From contig OX465111.1 in NCBI GenBank assembly GCA_949987565.1, positions 11,365,202 through 11,429,201 of the forward strand: 64,000 nucleotides of DNA. The letters run 5' to 3'. The DNA is from Luidia sarsii (lineage: Eukaryota; Echinodermata; Asteroidea; Paxillosida; Luidiidae). Shown here piece after piece: positions 1 through 11,648 of this stretch (positions are counted from its first letter, which is position 1; the number at the start of each line of letters is the position of its first letter). The notes beneath the pieces were generated by a model. That model was given only the letters and a program-made list of their open reading frames with translations, searched no databases and was not told where the DNA came from. Both the position numbers and the translations under genes were made by a program.

Positions 1-880
1 TGAATAATGAGGTTGGCTGAAATGTGTTTGACATAAGTTTCAAAGTCAGAAAGGCATTCGTCTCGCAAGGGGGAGGGGTGGTGACACATGCTTTGCACAG
101 TTCCAGGCATGCCAGGGCTTCTCAAACCTTACTCTTGTAAGGCGAACCCACTTACCACAAACTAAGAAATGTAACTAATGCTCAAATTACACGCGTTGGA
201 AAAGAAGGTCTTGATATGCCTTTTCATCAGTGAAGTTAGATCAAATCACGGAACTCATGAAAGTAGGAGAGCTTCAAAATTATCCGATGGATTCAATGGC
301 ATTAGCTTACTCATGGGTATAATGTTGCTGATCGAGGTGACAGAAAAGCGAGAATTGGACGCAGTTATGAGCAGTGGCGATGGAAACAATGAGAGGAAAC
401 CTTCTTAGAGACTTTCCCTTCGTGTGACTTTCCAATCAATGACTAGTGTAGCTTAACTTACTAGCATCGTTCACTTAGTTCAATCTGATGGCATTGACTA
501 AGCTGATGCCTTTATGACAATTTCTTACGATTAAGGTGGTGATTGCGCTTGTCAATTTCACATTGATTCTGAAGGAGCCTTGCTTTACACCACTCATCCC
601 TTGGACATGTAGCTCACCGTTAGGAAGGAACTTAACCTGATATTTCACCACCAGTGCTAACATCAGAAGGAAGATGAAGGCCGAGAAGATCTTTGCTTCC
701 TCACGACGCCCCATCTTCCACAGAGGTACTTCGCCTCGATTCTGTTGGTTTATTTGTCCTTGGAAATATATGAGTCTTCAACTTTGAGGACCAGAATCGT
801 ATAGAAAGCCACGATCTCCCACCGACTCTCAAAGCTCAGCATTCACTGATGCTTGCGGTCACTACGTACGAGGGCTATAA
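1..880 (-). repeat. Block A copy 1: inverted copy of the mucin gene 5' region
   Basis: The sequence matches 15709-16289 and 23284-24170 almost base for base. Its reverse complement is recognisably homologous to 28700-29330, the 5' UTR, first exon and start of intron 1 of the + strand mucin gene. It therefore represents the 5' end of a mucin-like gene on the - strand, with intron-1 sequence at low coordinates and 5' flank at high coordinates. Similarity to the other copies fades near 880, before the TATA-like box seen in copy 3. The short open frames inside (for example 178-408) recur only because the DNA was duplicated; they lie in intron sequence and I do not treat them as genes. Confidence 0.8.
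637..714 (-). pseudogene. Copy of mucin signal-peptide exon 1, altered donor
   Basis: Read on the - strand from the ATG at 714, this encodes a signal peptide beginning [15 protein letters not shown], nearly identical to the exon at 28880-28955. The 3' end has diverged. The exon is 78 bp instead of 76 if the GTTAAG at 636-631 is the donor, which would change the splice phase from 1 to 0. The donor is also weaker than the GTAAGT of the other two copies, and the TATA-like box upstream is not preserved. A decayed first exon is the simplest reading. A functional exon joined to a phase-0 exon left of the window cannot be excluded. Confidence 0.65.
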
Positions 881-894
881 GTCGAATCTGGGAT

Positions 895-1399
895 CCCGCA
901 AGCACCAGCTTACGACGCCCTGTTCCGGGCAGGCGGGTACTGGGTCTTGGGGCCTTTCTCGCTGCAGGCCAGCACCATCGACTGGCTCCTAAACGAAATC
1001 AGAATCGCCTGGGACTGGGGTTGTTATTTGGGCTTGGGAAGTTAAGCCCGGACGAACATTCCCAAATGTGTTCGGCTTGTTTGTTAAGCAATGACTGTTT
1101 TTGTTAGGGAAAATATCCCTGAGTTGTTCATTGCTTTTGGACGTTAAATGGCAGGATTATTGGTGGTGCTATACATACCGAGGATGCTGCCATTGTTTGG
1201 GTTCTGGTTGGTGAACAAGGGAGATACTTTTCTTAGGAACAAGCTCGATCTCGGGTTTTAAAAAGATACCATGCATCTACCGGTATAATATTGTGGGAAA
1301 AGGCCGCTAAAGGATTATCTTTTCTCAAAAACCGATACTATGGTAAAATACGACTCAATGACTGTGTTTCGGATTAGTTACCGGCTGAAAAAACCTTAC
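895..1399 (-). repeat. Inverted copy of the intron segment 3' of mucin exon 2
   Basis: The reverse complement of this stretch matches 40693-41330, the + strand intron that follows the small Thr-rich exon. Matching landmarks include a conserved stretch of a PLE-adjacent region and a run about reaching a strong donor. It is non-coding. It shows that the duplicated unit carried exon plus downstream intron, not just a processed exon. Confidence 0.75.
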
Positions 1400-1471
1400 C
1401 TATAGTAGTTGAGGCCTCTGTGGTAGTTGAGGCCACTGTGGTAGTTGGGTCCGCTGTGGTGGTATTGGTTT
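1400..1471 (-). CDS. Thr-rich exon-2 copy of a mucin paralogue, splice sites intact
   Basis: On the - strand a polypyrimidine tract and CAG acceptor precede 1471. The exon then runs 72 bp to a GTAAGG donor at 1399. It encodes about 24 residues, mostly Thr with Ala, Asp, Glu and Val, in the same frame as the + strand exon 40477-40692, and has the same phase 1-1 boundaries. It is shorter by internal repeat units. With the signal-peptide exon at 23891-23966, also on the - strand, it could belong to a divergent mucin paralogue continuing left of the window. It may equally be a leftover; no downstream domain exons are visible here. Confidence 0.5.
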   Translation of the reverse strand, partial: KPIPPQRTQLPQWPQLPQRPQLL

Positions 1472-1605
1472 CTGTGGAGAAATAGAAGGTAAATCTGATA
1501 ATCTCGCTTTTATATCCAGTGCTTCTGTTTCAGTACTCGTCTTCGAGGAATTTATCTCCATGCTCACATATGCAGCTATCCCCCCGGCGGCAAGATTTCT
1601 ATAGC

Positions 1606-1664
1606 CACCAAAGCCTCGTTGCAGTTGCCTATTAATGATAGGCAACTGCAACGAGGCTTTGGTG
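1606..1664. repeat. Perfect 27-bp inverted repeat with 5-nt loop
   Basis: Arms 1606-1632 and 1638-1664 are exact reverse complements around the loop TAATG. The arm sequence is the same as that found once at 40320-40344, upstream of exon 2 on the + strand. The hairpin therefore marks a recent inverted duplication at the border between two tandem modules, each carrying an exon-2 copy. Confidence 0.9.
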
Positions 1665-1689
1665 CAGTATAATAGTATTATAGTATTAT

Positions 1690-2114
1690 AGGCCAGGTTG
1701 TTTGGGTTCTGGTCGATGAACAAGGGAGATGCTTTTCTTAGGAACAATTTCGATCTCGGGGAAAAATTACCATGCCTCTATTGGTATAATATTCTGGAAA
1801 AAAGCCGCTAAAGGATTATCTTTTCTCAAAAATCGATACCATGCATGATAGATTAAGGCTCAATGAGTATGTTTCGGATTAGTTACCGGCTGAAAAAAAA
1901 GTTGAAGCCAAGGTGGTATTTGAGTCCGTTGAGGTGTTTTGGGTTGCTGTGGCATTTGAGGCCTCCATGGTGGTAGTGGTTTCTGTGGTAGTTGAGGCCA
2001 CTGTGGTGACATTGGTTGCTGTGGAGAAATAGCAGGTAAATCTGATAATCCCGCTTTTATATCCAATGCTTCGGTTTCGGTACTCGTCTTCGAGGAATGT
2101 ATCTCCATGCTCAC
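1690..2114 (-). repeat. Second exon-2 module, tandem to 1190-1605
   Basis: This segment repeats the order seen at 1190-1605: a stretch with the word GGGAGATGCTTTTCTTAGG, a C/T-rich part, an exon-2 copy and a conserved segment upstream of it. It is joined at its right end directly to an 18-bp minisatellite. It contains the broken exon copy listed separately. Confidence 0.7.
1905..2018 (-). pseudogene. Broken Thr-rich exon-2 copy
   Basis: The - strand acceptor (CTCCACAG before 2018) is intact and the frame gives a Thr/Ala/Asn-rich stretch related to exon 40477-40692. Compared with that exon, the 3' end together with the GTAAGG donor is deleted, so the sequence runs straight into intron-like DNA. 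Non-functional as an internal exon unless a new donor is used. Confidence 0.65.
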
Positions 2115-2398
2115 ATGTCCGATGTGACAGGTATGTCCGATGTGACAGGTATGTCCGATGTGACAGGCATGTCCGATGTGACAGGTATGTCCGATGTGAC
2201 AGGTATATCCGATGTGACAGGTATGTCCGATGTGACAGGTATGTCCGATGTGACAGGTATGTCCGATGTGACAGGTATTTCCGATGAAACAGGTATGTCC
2301 GATGTGACAGGTATGTCCGATGTAACAGGTATGTCCGATGTGACAGGTATGTCCGATGTGACAGGTATGTCCGATGTGACAGGTATTTCCGATGTGAC
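2115..2398 (+). repeat. 18-bp minisatellite, about 16 units
   Basis: Units of the form ATGTCCGATGTGACAGGT repeat head to tail with few variants (GGTATT, GATGAAACA). Because 18 is divisible by 3, several frames stay open through the array on both strands, giving apparent SDVTG-type or SHRTY-type peptides. I take these as composition artefacts. The array is the core of a mobile element also present at 10565-10842, 30930-31490 and 34795-35900. Confidence 0.95.
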
Positions 2399-2592
2399 AA
2401 ATTAGGTACAGTATCAAAATAATTATGCGCATGATAACAGGGGAAAGGATCAAGAATCTTTAGTGGTCGCGATGCAGTAACAAAGAATATGGAGGGGTGC
2501 CCCCGAGGCCTCCAAGTGCAGATAGAGTTAAGTTTCAGAAATGACCATGAAGCATAGATTTTGAAATACTTCGCGCCATTTCATCGTTCGTA
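2399..2592 (+). mobile_element. Right flank of the minisatellite-bearing element
   Basis: This stretch follows the 18-bp array and matches, in reverse complement, 34800-35010 next to the largest array. A diverged form lies at 31350-31490. A shared landmark is GGTCGCGATGCAGTA followed by a G/C-rich word and a purine-rich end. Conserved flanks around an array of varying length fit a non-autonomous Helentron/HINE-like element. The class assignment is inference; no coding sequence is seen. Confidence 0.6.
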
Positions 2593-3404
2593 ATAGTTTA
2601 TGCGTAGGCTATAGGCCCTATTTTGATCGTTACGGACTGAAACTACACTGAGCAAGCACTCAAACATGTGTGTACACAATAATTGCCCAGTTTCCTTTGG
2701 AGAATGGAGGGAAATATTTACAGCTTCGTGAACATTGCGCTGAAATAATCCAAAGCAAAGGGACCCCGATCAAGTTGACTTGCACGCTGCAGTGGGAGTG
2801 AACAAAACACACAGAGGAGGTTTGTATGGACTCTTCACTTTCTCGTTATTAACGTCAAGACAATGTCGTTCAACTTTGCCAATCTGTAGCTTGATATGTG
2901 CTCTAGAATACCCGGACAAAATCCAAGACGGTTTAGATTATATCTTAGAAATAGTTCAGGGCAATGGAGACATGTTTTCCTTGGATGGTGCACAGCCAAG
3001 AATAGTAAAGCGTAAATACTACCATGGAAAGAGAATGGCGGATTAGATAAGCTTTGCCTTCACTTTAAACCGCGCCAGTCAGGTAACTTTCAGGATACTC
3101 ATGGGACATGCTGCCACCCTAGACGCTGTAAGACTGTAATAGCCTACAGTCAATAATATAACAATATTGTAATCGTTCAACTCAACTCAAAATCAACTCA
3201 AAATCATTCGGTCAACATGCAGTAGCCTCGTTCAAAGCAGTCTCTCCGGTATGGTTCCGGGCAGAGATCCGGGCCATACGCACGCGTACCGCGGCTCAAC
3301 GGCATGCACTATATCACGCCGGATCCAAGCTGTACACACTCAGCACGCAGGCCGTACCACTGCACGCAGTTATGTCCAACTATGGTAACTTGACATTAAT
3401 TTTG
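2593..3404. other. Unassigned spacer
   Basis: No convincing exon, RNA gene or repeat is recognised on either strand. Short open frames (for example 2780-3046) show no domain and no supporting splice context. Confidence 0.5.
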
Positions 3405-3979
3405 AGGGTGGCGCAAATGATAAAGACAAGAGGTAACTAAACCTAAGTGTAACAAGCACAATGTTGGTACCCAGCTTTCTGTATTTGGAATAACTTTCCA
3501 AACGGGAAAGACCATTTCGGTCGCTTTCATGCCCCAAGCTTACGAGATTTGCATTTGTCCAGGTTTGCATTTTAAATTCACTTGTAAATGTAAAAGTTAA
3601 GTGCACTCATTGATTCGGGAAATTTGCCAAGTTTCTATATCACGTGTCACAACAGATACAATCACAACCCTGCCGGTCAGAGTTTTTCTACACCACCCAA
3701 GAACTACAATGAGCATAAAAGGTGAGCGCACTTTCTTCAGGTCCCCCTCCCCACCCGAATCATCACTAACTCTGGCACGAAAAACCAAACTTTATTGTTC
3801 CGTATAGGCTTCAAAGGAGGCGGGTTGAAGTTCATGATGCAAAGCTCAATCAATCAACGTCATTCCACACGTGCAGTGTTTGTTGCTATATATTACGCTA
3901 CAAATGACAGCAATGGATCTCCTAGGGTACAGCGAATTACAGTAATAGAATAGAAAAGCGCTCGGAGAGTGCAGACATC
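3405..3979 (+). repeat. Diverged copy of part of block B
   Basis: The order of words (GATAAAGACAAGAGGT, AACAAGCACAATGT, AAACGGGAAAGAC, CCCCAAGCTTACGAGAT, then a CCACCCAAGAACTACAATG stretch) parallels 4960-5560 in the adjacent block B. Many substitutions indicate an older duplication. Another such copy lies at 21375-21610. Confidence 0.65.
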
Positions 3980-6900
3980 CGACAAGACCCGTAAACAGGG
4001 CCCAGATTGTCGGTCCCTTCTCATACTGAGGACCGACGATCTGTTCAGGGTCAAACCTACGCCAAGCAGCTCAACTCCCATACACATGTATTATGATTTC
4101 CACCCAATTATCTAGCTGCATTATATCATGTTCTATATATGAGCGCTCCTCTTTTTCTCTTTTCCTATTTTGTCAGATGGATAGTTTATCGTTCGCTCAA
4201 AATCAGTCAGCTGGAAACAGCCGTCGTGCGCCTGTGCACGCAACAGCCGCCAAATCAGGATTCCGTAATGAGAGTTGAACTCACGTGTTGTCGACAGTCA
4301 ACAAATCAACTCATTTCTGTTCAGCAGGCAATTGGGCAATGCACGGAGCACTCGGTGCATTCGAGTATGGCAAACCCTTATTGACATTCTCCTCGTTGCA
4401 AACATAATACCCCCAAACCCCTTATTAGAATATATGAAGTTTTATTTTGTCAACACTTCATGATAGTTAGCTCGGTGGAGCGATCTTGGACTGATTTAGT
4501 GCGATGCAGCACCAGACTAAGGTTGTCTTTCAACAAATGCCGCCCTCCATGTCCTCCAAACAATAGTATATTATGTAATTGTGTCCGCTGTTTTCTCATG
4601 ACATGGTTGACGGATTGCACCAGAACTTACGCAGGTGTGTTATATTATACGCTGGGTTAGTCAAGCATGTGGATGCGAGTCTTTGATCTTCGTAAATGGT
4701 GTACCCTAACCTTCAACGATTTCGGGTCCAAATTGGCGCCAATAATAAACGTCTTAATAATGCATCAATATTACTGACGGACCGAATTTTTTTTCCACAA
4801 TCACGCAAGGTATAACTTGATAGTCTTTACAGTTGTAGCCAGACTCGCGGCCGGCTGTATGTTTTCATCACAAACTGCCAAACTATCAAGAATCAAATGT
4901 ATATTTTCTATGTTTTAGTTATGCGAAATGTCTAGTGATTGTAAAATGACATGTAAGGGCGGAGCAATGTTTTGATAAAGACAAGAGGTTTCTAGACCTA
5001 ATTATAACAAGCACAATGTGTATTCTGAAGAACTGTCCAAACGGGAAAGACTCTTTGGGTGCTTTACATGCCCCAAGCTTACGAGATGGGACGGTTTTTC
5101 TTAGCGGCCCTGCTTTGCATTTTCTATATCCTTGTAAATTTAAGCAATACATTCCTGCAAACAACTGTTAAAATTATTGCATTCTCCACTTGATGTGTTG
5201 GGACATTTTACCGAGACCGAGTAAACAAGTTTCCACATATTGTGTCATAATAGGCCTAGGTACCTACCGAGGTAAGCAGGTCGGAGTTTATTCTACTCCA
5301 CCCAAAAACTACAATGGGCATAATGGATGCACTTTCTTCGGGTTTTTCCCAGGCACACAATACTGAGCGTTCACTAACTCCAGCACGTATACACGGAAAC
5401 CGCATTATAGTCCCCGGTCACGTGGCCTTTAAAAAGAGGCGGGTAGAAGCTCGAGCTTGATGCGGAGTTCATTCAATCCGCGTCACATTCCATGCATAAA
5501 TTGTTATATTTCACTATGATTGACAACAATCTCACAGGGTACGGCGAATACAGCGATCCTGTAGGCCACGCACGGCCAAGCAACTGCGCACGTGCGCACA
5601 ACGTGTCACGATCACCCACACGCCGTGCGCGTCCACTGCCCGCCCGCAACCACCGAAAGCAATACTCTCCTTTGAAATTTGGTCTTGAAAAGGCCAAAAT
5701 GTACATTTCCTCTCTTGCCAGGGTATCGAGAGTCAGGATTACTATGAAAATATAAACACCGGTTGACCATGGTTAAGGATAAAACTCGGGTTTGGAAAGG
5801 AATTGCCTGGTACATATGAAACAAAACGGAAAGTGTGTAGTAAAGAACACAACATTTAAAACGTTATGTCGGAGAAAATGGCGGCAATTTTTCCGACCTT
5901 AAATCGCGCGTAGTGATTGGTCAATTCATCAAGGGGCGTGGCTTACTGGATCGGTGCATGTATTACAGTAATAGGTAACTACCAGCCTCACGTATACATA
6001 TACATCTTATTGATAGTCCCCTAAGTTTTGAATACATGTAGGCCTACTTTTGTAACGCTGCCAGTGTTGTTTACGTCATACCTCCAGTGCAACTGATCAT
6101 GGTAATGATATATAATCACAGCTTGAACACCATTAAAACGCTATGTTTACATATCATAGAATAAATGCATGTCAATATACTTTGGCTTCATCAACTGAAC
6201 ATAATTATTTTCTTATGGAAAACAGTCCACTGCATGGCTGCCTACACGGACGTGCAAAGTGGTAACACCCACAAGGTGAGTGCTTCCCAGGGGACAGGGC
6301 TTGGACACGCATGAACATTGATATAAAAAAGTGTCAATTGCACACAGGGTTCAGGAAGACCAAACCTGGATTTAAGTATGAACACAGTTACAAATGAGTT
6401 ATTTTGCTAACAAATAGACAGGCAGACAGACAGACAGACAGACAGACAGACACCCAGACAGACACCCAGACGCCAGCAAAAATACAACCACCGTCACGTA
6501 TGCATTTATAGTCCCATTTGGGAAAATAATACTTTCATTAACCAGTGGTTAAACTACCCCAATTTCAACTGATAATCTATACAGTGCAGAAATGTACGTT
6601 GATACAATCAACAGGGGTGGGTTTTCACCGACTTCTTTCTTATTTGGCAGAGGAGTTTGAACATTTCGTTATGATTTAGTTCATGATTATTTAGGCTGAA
6701 ATGGAATGGCGTGTATTTCCACAGGCTGTGGGCCTATTGTGAGCCTTTCTAGGTTCACTGACCATGACCTGTTGCGCAGATACCACACTGCACAAAAATT
6801 GCTACATACCGGCATGTTTCGTTCGCATGTTTGGGGGTTTTATGCCCCCCCCAAAAAAATAAAAAATAATAATAATAATAATAAGCACCCCTAAAAAAAA

Positions 6901-7520
6901 ACCTGGTCTGGAACCGTGCCTGCCTACATACCGACAGCCATTTCGTCTCGCGTCACAGACCTACACACTTTTGTCAGTACACGGCCGTGACGGCCGTCAT
7001 AACGCCTGTTTGTTGGCTCATGCAGTTGAGCGTATCATGACTCCGGGAGGAAAAAATAGATCTACAAGACAATATTTGATTTCAGGTTGCTTTTTCTCAC
7101 TTTTTAGGAGAATTCAGTTCTAGCGTGAACATGAACCCGGGTAGAATTTTGGCGCTGTCACAATTGCAGGTTAACCTAGTTTGCTGTCACAATACATTGC
7201 CCATACTTAATCTTAAGAAAAGTAAAACTAATGAAGGAAGCAAAATGGGAAAAGTTATAACAGATTTATTTGACTGTAGCCACATTGAAGAGCCGACTTA
7301 ATGTGTCGCATTCTTGGGCTCTTGTTCACCAAAGTTTTCATTGAAACATCAGTCCCAAGACAAATCTTTGTAATATGGCTACCTCCTTACCAATAGCCTA
7401 TAGCACAAATTGTAGTCAGCACTCAGCAGGCTACCATGAGTTTGATAAAAAATCAATCTCAAGGATGCAAAGTTATTAAGGTTTTCGACGTGCCTAACAT
7501 AAACACGGACAACTAGAGAT
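3980..7520 (+). repeat. Block B copy 1 (about 3.5 kb)
   Basis: Near-identical to 10843-14600 and, from 4535 onward, to 16290-19281. No exon with domain support is found. The many 60-100 aa frames recur in all copies only because of the duplication. Copy 1 lacks a roughly 205-bp promoter-like block present in copies 2 and 3 after position 4780. The right end is cut by the AAG-tailed element at about 7521. Confidence 0.9.
6418..6472 (+). repeat. (GACA)n microsatellite in block B1
   Basis: Tetranucleotide CAGA/GACA repeats. The homologous tracts at 13492-13566 and 18386-18475 differ in length and interruptions, which gives a measure of divergence between the B copies. Confidence 0.95.
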
Positions 7521-8405
7521 TTATGTCTGTTGGCTAACAGAACATAATGCTTTTCCGCATCTGGTTCTCTTAAAAAAAAAAAAAAAAATTGATGAAAAAA
7601 AAATTGACATCAACGGGATTCGAACTCGGAACCTCCATTCCTAACCCAAAACGCCCGTGCATATTTTGTGCACAAAGTGTATGGGACCTCATTATATTTT
7701 TCAAAAAATCATAATAATTCTGATCATAATAATTCTGACAATGATCGATTGCTTCCAAACTCAGGATTATTAATGTCTAGCACGATAGCTACCTGCACAC
7801 AAAATTTCGAGACGATTGACCTTTGGCAAATATGCGTTTTAAAAACACGCATTTTGATGACGTCACGATTGCGTTATGGCATTTTGGCCCCAGAGGGTGT
7901 TTCTAGACTACATCCCTAATAGATATAAACAGAAACAATAAAAAAATCTTGCTCCTTTGGCCAATATGCTCAATTGAATGTAAAAATCTTAAAAGTTTAT
8001 GACCTCATTAATATTCATGAGATGACGTCATGATCAAATGAGGGCAATTTTTGGATACACCTTTTCCCAACTTAGATATACTGCAAAATTGAAACCAAAC
8101 GAAATTAAATTTTTGCTTAAAATGGAGTTTGAAATTTGCCACTTTAAAGCACTGTCACGTGACACGTGGTGACGTCATGACGTTTTCAAGACTACGACGC
8201 AAAATTTCAGCAAGGGTTTTATGCATATACCAAGTTTGAAAAAAATCAAAATTTGTTCAATGGCAAAAATGCCTTCCGAAAAAACCCTGCGCTTTGTCTA
8301 TGGGATTTTTCCGACAAGAAAAAGAAGAAGAAGAAGAAGAAGAAGAAGAAGAAGAAACTAGAAACATACGTCTGTTGTAACAGAACGTGTAGCTTTTCCT
8401 TTTTT
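7521..8405 (+). mobile_element. AAG-tailed interspersed element, copy 1
   Basis: Recurring landmarks are GTCTGTTG...AACAGAAC...GCTTTTCC at the start, an A-rich tract, a GGGATTCGAACTCGG word resembling an RNA polymerase III B box on the other strand, several TGACGTCA words, and near the end GTCTATGGGATT followed by (AAG)n and again GTCTGTTGTAACAGAAC...GCTTTTCC. Related copies are at 9755-10560 (+) and 19915-20730 (-), with partial copies at 8590-8800 and 8870-9480. No protein is encoded. The class is unknown; a non-autonomous element is likely. Confidence 0.65.
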
Positions 8406-8589
8406 TTTCCCGAAGAAAGACCAAGTTGAAAATCTGAACACCAGTAGCACATGCATGATTACTACAGTACTTCCGGTCTGGACCGGAGGAAAGGGTCACA
8501 TGACATGAGGAAGGTCATGAAACCTAATTGGTCCCTGAAACTCCTCTCACATGCTATATGCGCTAGCAACAGCACAACAAGGGAGTTAA

Positions 8590-9480
8590 CCATTGATTTA
8601 ATATCGTTTTTTATTACCTTATTAATATTCATGAGATGACCTCATCATCATAATTATTGCAATATTTGGATACATTGTTGCCAAACTTAGATATATGCTA
8701 AATATCGATCCTGCGGGATCTAAGATCGTGGCGTGATTGCACATGCCAGGTTGGCCCTTTAAAGGGTGGTCACGTGACAACTCAAGCACAAACAAACGAA
8801 AAAAAAAACAGTTTTACTGTATATTGGTGTAAACCCCTTTTAGCATCGTTTTGATTGAGTTTATGAAGGTGGCAACTCTATTTCGAACCTGTACCATCCA
8901 TTCCTACCCCAAAAGGCACACCAACGTATCGCGCACAAAGTCTATGGGACTAAGAAATGATATTTAACAAATCATAATAATTCAAAACAATGTTTAATCG
9001 GTTCCATACTCAGGATTTAAGATGTCTAGCCCAATAGCTAACTGGCCACCAAATTTCGAGAAGATTGACCATTGGCTAATATGTGCTTTAAAATCACGCA
9101 TTTTGATGACGTCATGATTGCGTCATGACATTTTGTTCCCGGAGGGTGTTTCTAAACTACATCCCCATTAGATATAAACGAAAAAATGAAAAAAATCTTG
9201 CTCCGTTTTCCAAATATGCTCAATTTAATGTTAAAATCTTAAAAGTTTATGACCTCATTAATATTCATGAGATGACGTCACGATCAAATGAGGGCAATTT
9301 TTGGATACATCTTTTCCCAACTTAGATATGCTGCAAAATTGAAACCAAACGAATTTGCATTTTTGCTTTTATTTGAGTTTGAAATTTGCCCCTTTAAAGC
9401 GCTGTCACGTGACACGAGGTGACGTCATGAAGATCTCACTTTTTGCAATGAATGTCCATCTACTAACCTAAGTATGTGCC
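8590..9480 (+). mobile_element. Two partial copies of the AAG-tailed element
   Basis: 8590-8800 repeats the middle of the element (TTAATATTCATGAGATGAC to the GGTCACGTGAC word). 8870-9480 repeats from the TTCGAACCTGTACC word to TGACACGAGGTGACGTCATG. Both lack the AAG tail. Together with the flanking full copies they make a direct cluster covering 7.5-10.6 kb. Confidence 0.6.
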
Positions 9481-9754
9481 AAGTTTGAAGCCATTTGTAT
9501 TTGATATTAGGCCCTTAATGGATTTCACAGCTAATTTGTACACAAACCTATGGCCCTTAGTATAAAAAAACCTAAACAATGAAAAACAAAGGAAATTCCG
9601 GAAATATGTTTTGATATTTTCAATCCGGGGTATATGTTGAGTCGGTTGAAGACAAAATAAAAATACGATTTCTTCTTCGTTCAGGTAGTAATCTTCGTCT
9701 GAAGTTTAGATCTACCTACGTGAATCCACAATTAATGACTACAGTGTAGTGTAC
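9481..9754. other. Spacer between element copies
   Basis: AT-rich sequence with no gene or recognisable repeat. Confidence 0.4.
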
Positions 9755-10560
9755 AAGTTGCCCCTTTAAAGCACGTGCATATTATGCGCACAAAGTGTAT
9801 GGGACTACATTATAATATGAACAAAATCATAACAATTCTGAACAATGGTTAATTAACTTCCAACTCAGGATTATGAATGTCTAGCACAATAGCTACCTGC
9901 ACACCAAATTTCGAGACGATTGACCTTTGGCAAATATGTGTTTTAAAAACACGCATTTTGATGACGTTTCGATTGCGTCATGACATTTTGGCCCCAGAGG
10001 GTGTTTCTAGACTACATCCCTAATAGATATAAACAAAAACGATAAAAAAATCTTGCTCCGTTGGCCAAATATGCTCAATTGAATGTTAAAATCTGAAAAG
10101 TTTATGACCTCATTAATATTCATGAGATGACGTCACGATCAAATGAGGGCAATTTTTGGATACACCTTTTCCCAACTTAGATATAGTGCAAAATTGGAAC
10201 CAAACGAATTTGCATTTTTGCTTTTATTTGAGTTTGAAATTTGCCCCTTTAAAGCGCTGTCACGTGACACGTGGTGACGTCATGAAGTTTTAAAGATAAC
10301 TGTGCACAACTTCAGCAAGGGTTCTATGCATTTGTCAAGTTTGAAAAAAATCAAAGTTTGTTCAATGGCAAAAGTGCCCTCCGAAAAAACCCTGTGCTTT
10401 GTCTATGGGATTATTCCGACCAGAAAAAGAAGAAGAAGAAGAAGAAGAAGACAAAAAAAAAAATCAGAACAAAAACAATAGCTTTTCCGTATGGAACGGA
10501 AAAGCTAAAAAAACTAGAAACATACGTCTGTTGTAACAGAACGTGTAGCTTTTCCTTTTT
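9755..10560 (+). mobile_element. AAG-tailed interspersed element, copy 3
   Basis: Closely parallels 7650-8405, including the (AAG)n tract at 10425-10450. This copy shows an extra palindromic word pair around GCTTTTCCGTATGGAACGG at 10482-10506 before the final GTCTGTTGTAACAGAAC. It abuts the 18-bp minisatellite within about 5 bp. Confidence 0.65.
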
Positions 10561-10564
10561 TTTG

Positions 10565-10842
10565 ACAGGCATGTCCGATGTGACAGGCATGTCCGATGTG
10601 ACAGGCATGTCCGATGTGACAGGCATGTCCGATGTGACAGGCATGTCCGATGTGACAGGCATGTCCGATGTGACAGGCATGTCCGATGTGACAGGCATGT
10701 CCGATGTGACAGGCATGTCCGATGTGACAGGCATGTCCGATGTGACAGGTATGTCCGATGAAACAGGCATGTCCGATGTCGACAAATTAGGTACAGTATC
10801 AAAATAATTATGCGCATGATAAAAGGAAAAAGGGTCAAGAAA
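10565..10842 (+). mobile_element. 18-bp minisatellite element, 12 units, short right flank
   Basis: About 12 units, nearly all with the GGCATG variant, so this array is more homogeneous than the one at 2115-2398. The right flank AAATTAGGTACAGTATC through GCGCATGATAA matches 2398-2440 and then stops at the start of block B copy 2. Confidence 0.85.
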
Positions 10843-11648
10843 CGACAAGACCCGTAAACAGGGCCCAGATCGTCGGTGCCTTCTCATACTAGGGACCGAT
10901 GATCTGTTCAGGGTCAAACCTCCGCCAAGCAGCTCAGCTCCCATACACATGTATTATGATTTCCACCCAATTATCTAGCTGCATCATATCATGCTCTATA
11001 TATGAGCGCTCCTCTTTTTCTCTTTTCTGATTTTGTCAGAAGGATAGTTTATTGTTCGCTCAAAATCAGTCAGCTGGAAACAGCCGTCGTGCGCCTGTGC
11101 ACGCAACAGCCGCCAAATCAGGATTCCGTAATGAGAGTTGAATTCACGTGTTGTCGACAGTCAACAAATCAACTCATTTCTGTTCAGCAGGCAATCGGGC
11201 AATGCACGGAGCACTCGGTGCCTTCGAGTATGGCAAACCCTTATTGACATTCTCCTCGTTGCAAACATAATACCCCCAAACCCCTTATTAGAATATATGA
11301 AGTTTTATTTTGTCAACACTTTATGATAGTTAGCTCGGTGGAGCGATCTTGGACTGATTTAGTGCGATGCAGCACCAGACTAAGGTTGCCTTTCAACAAA
11401 TTCCGCCCTCCATGTCCTCCAAACAATAGTATATTATGTAATTGTGTCCACTGTTCTTTCATGACATGGTTGACGGATTGCACCAGAACTTACGCAGGTG
11501 TGTTATATTATACGCTGGGTTAGTCAAGCATGTGGGTGCGAGTCTTTGATCTTCGTAAATGGTGTACCCTAACCTTCAACGATTTCGGGTCCAAATTGGC
11601 GCCAATAATAAACGTCTTCATCATGCATCAATATTACTGACGGACCGA

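Noticed and set aside
178..408. 76-codon frame repeated at 15884-16114 and 23460-23690
   Set aside because: It lies in sequence homologous to mucin intron 1 and is repeated only by segmental duplication.
2066..2453. Peptides such as repeated MSDVTG or SHRTYL across the 18-bp arrays
   Set aside because: All frames stay open because the period is a multiple of three. No initiator context or domain, and array length varies freely between copies.
11002..11523. Small frames with start codons shared between B copies
   Set aside because: No domain, no splice support, stops and frames vary between copies.
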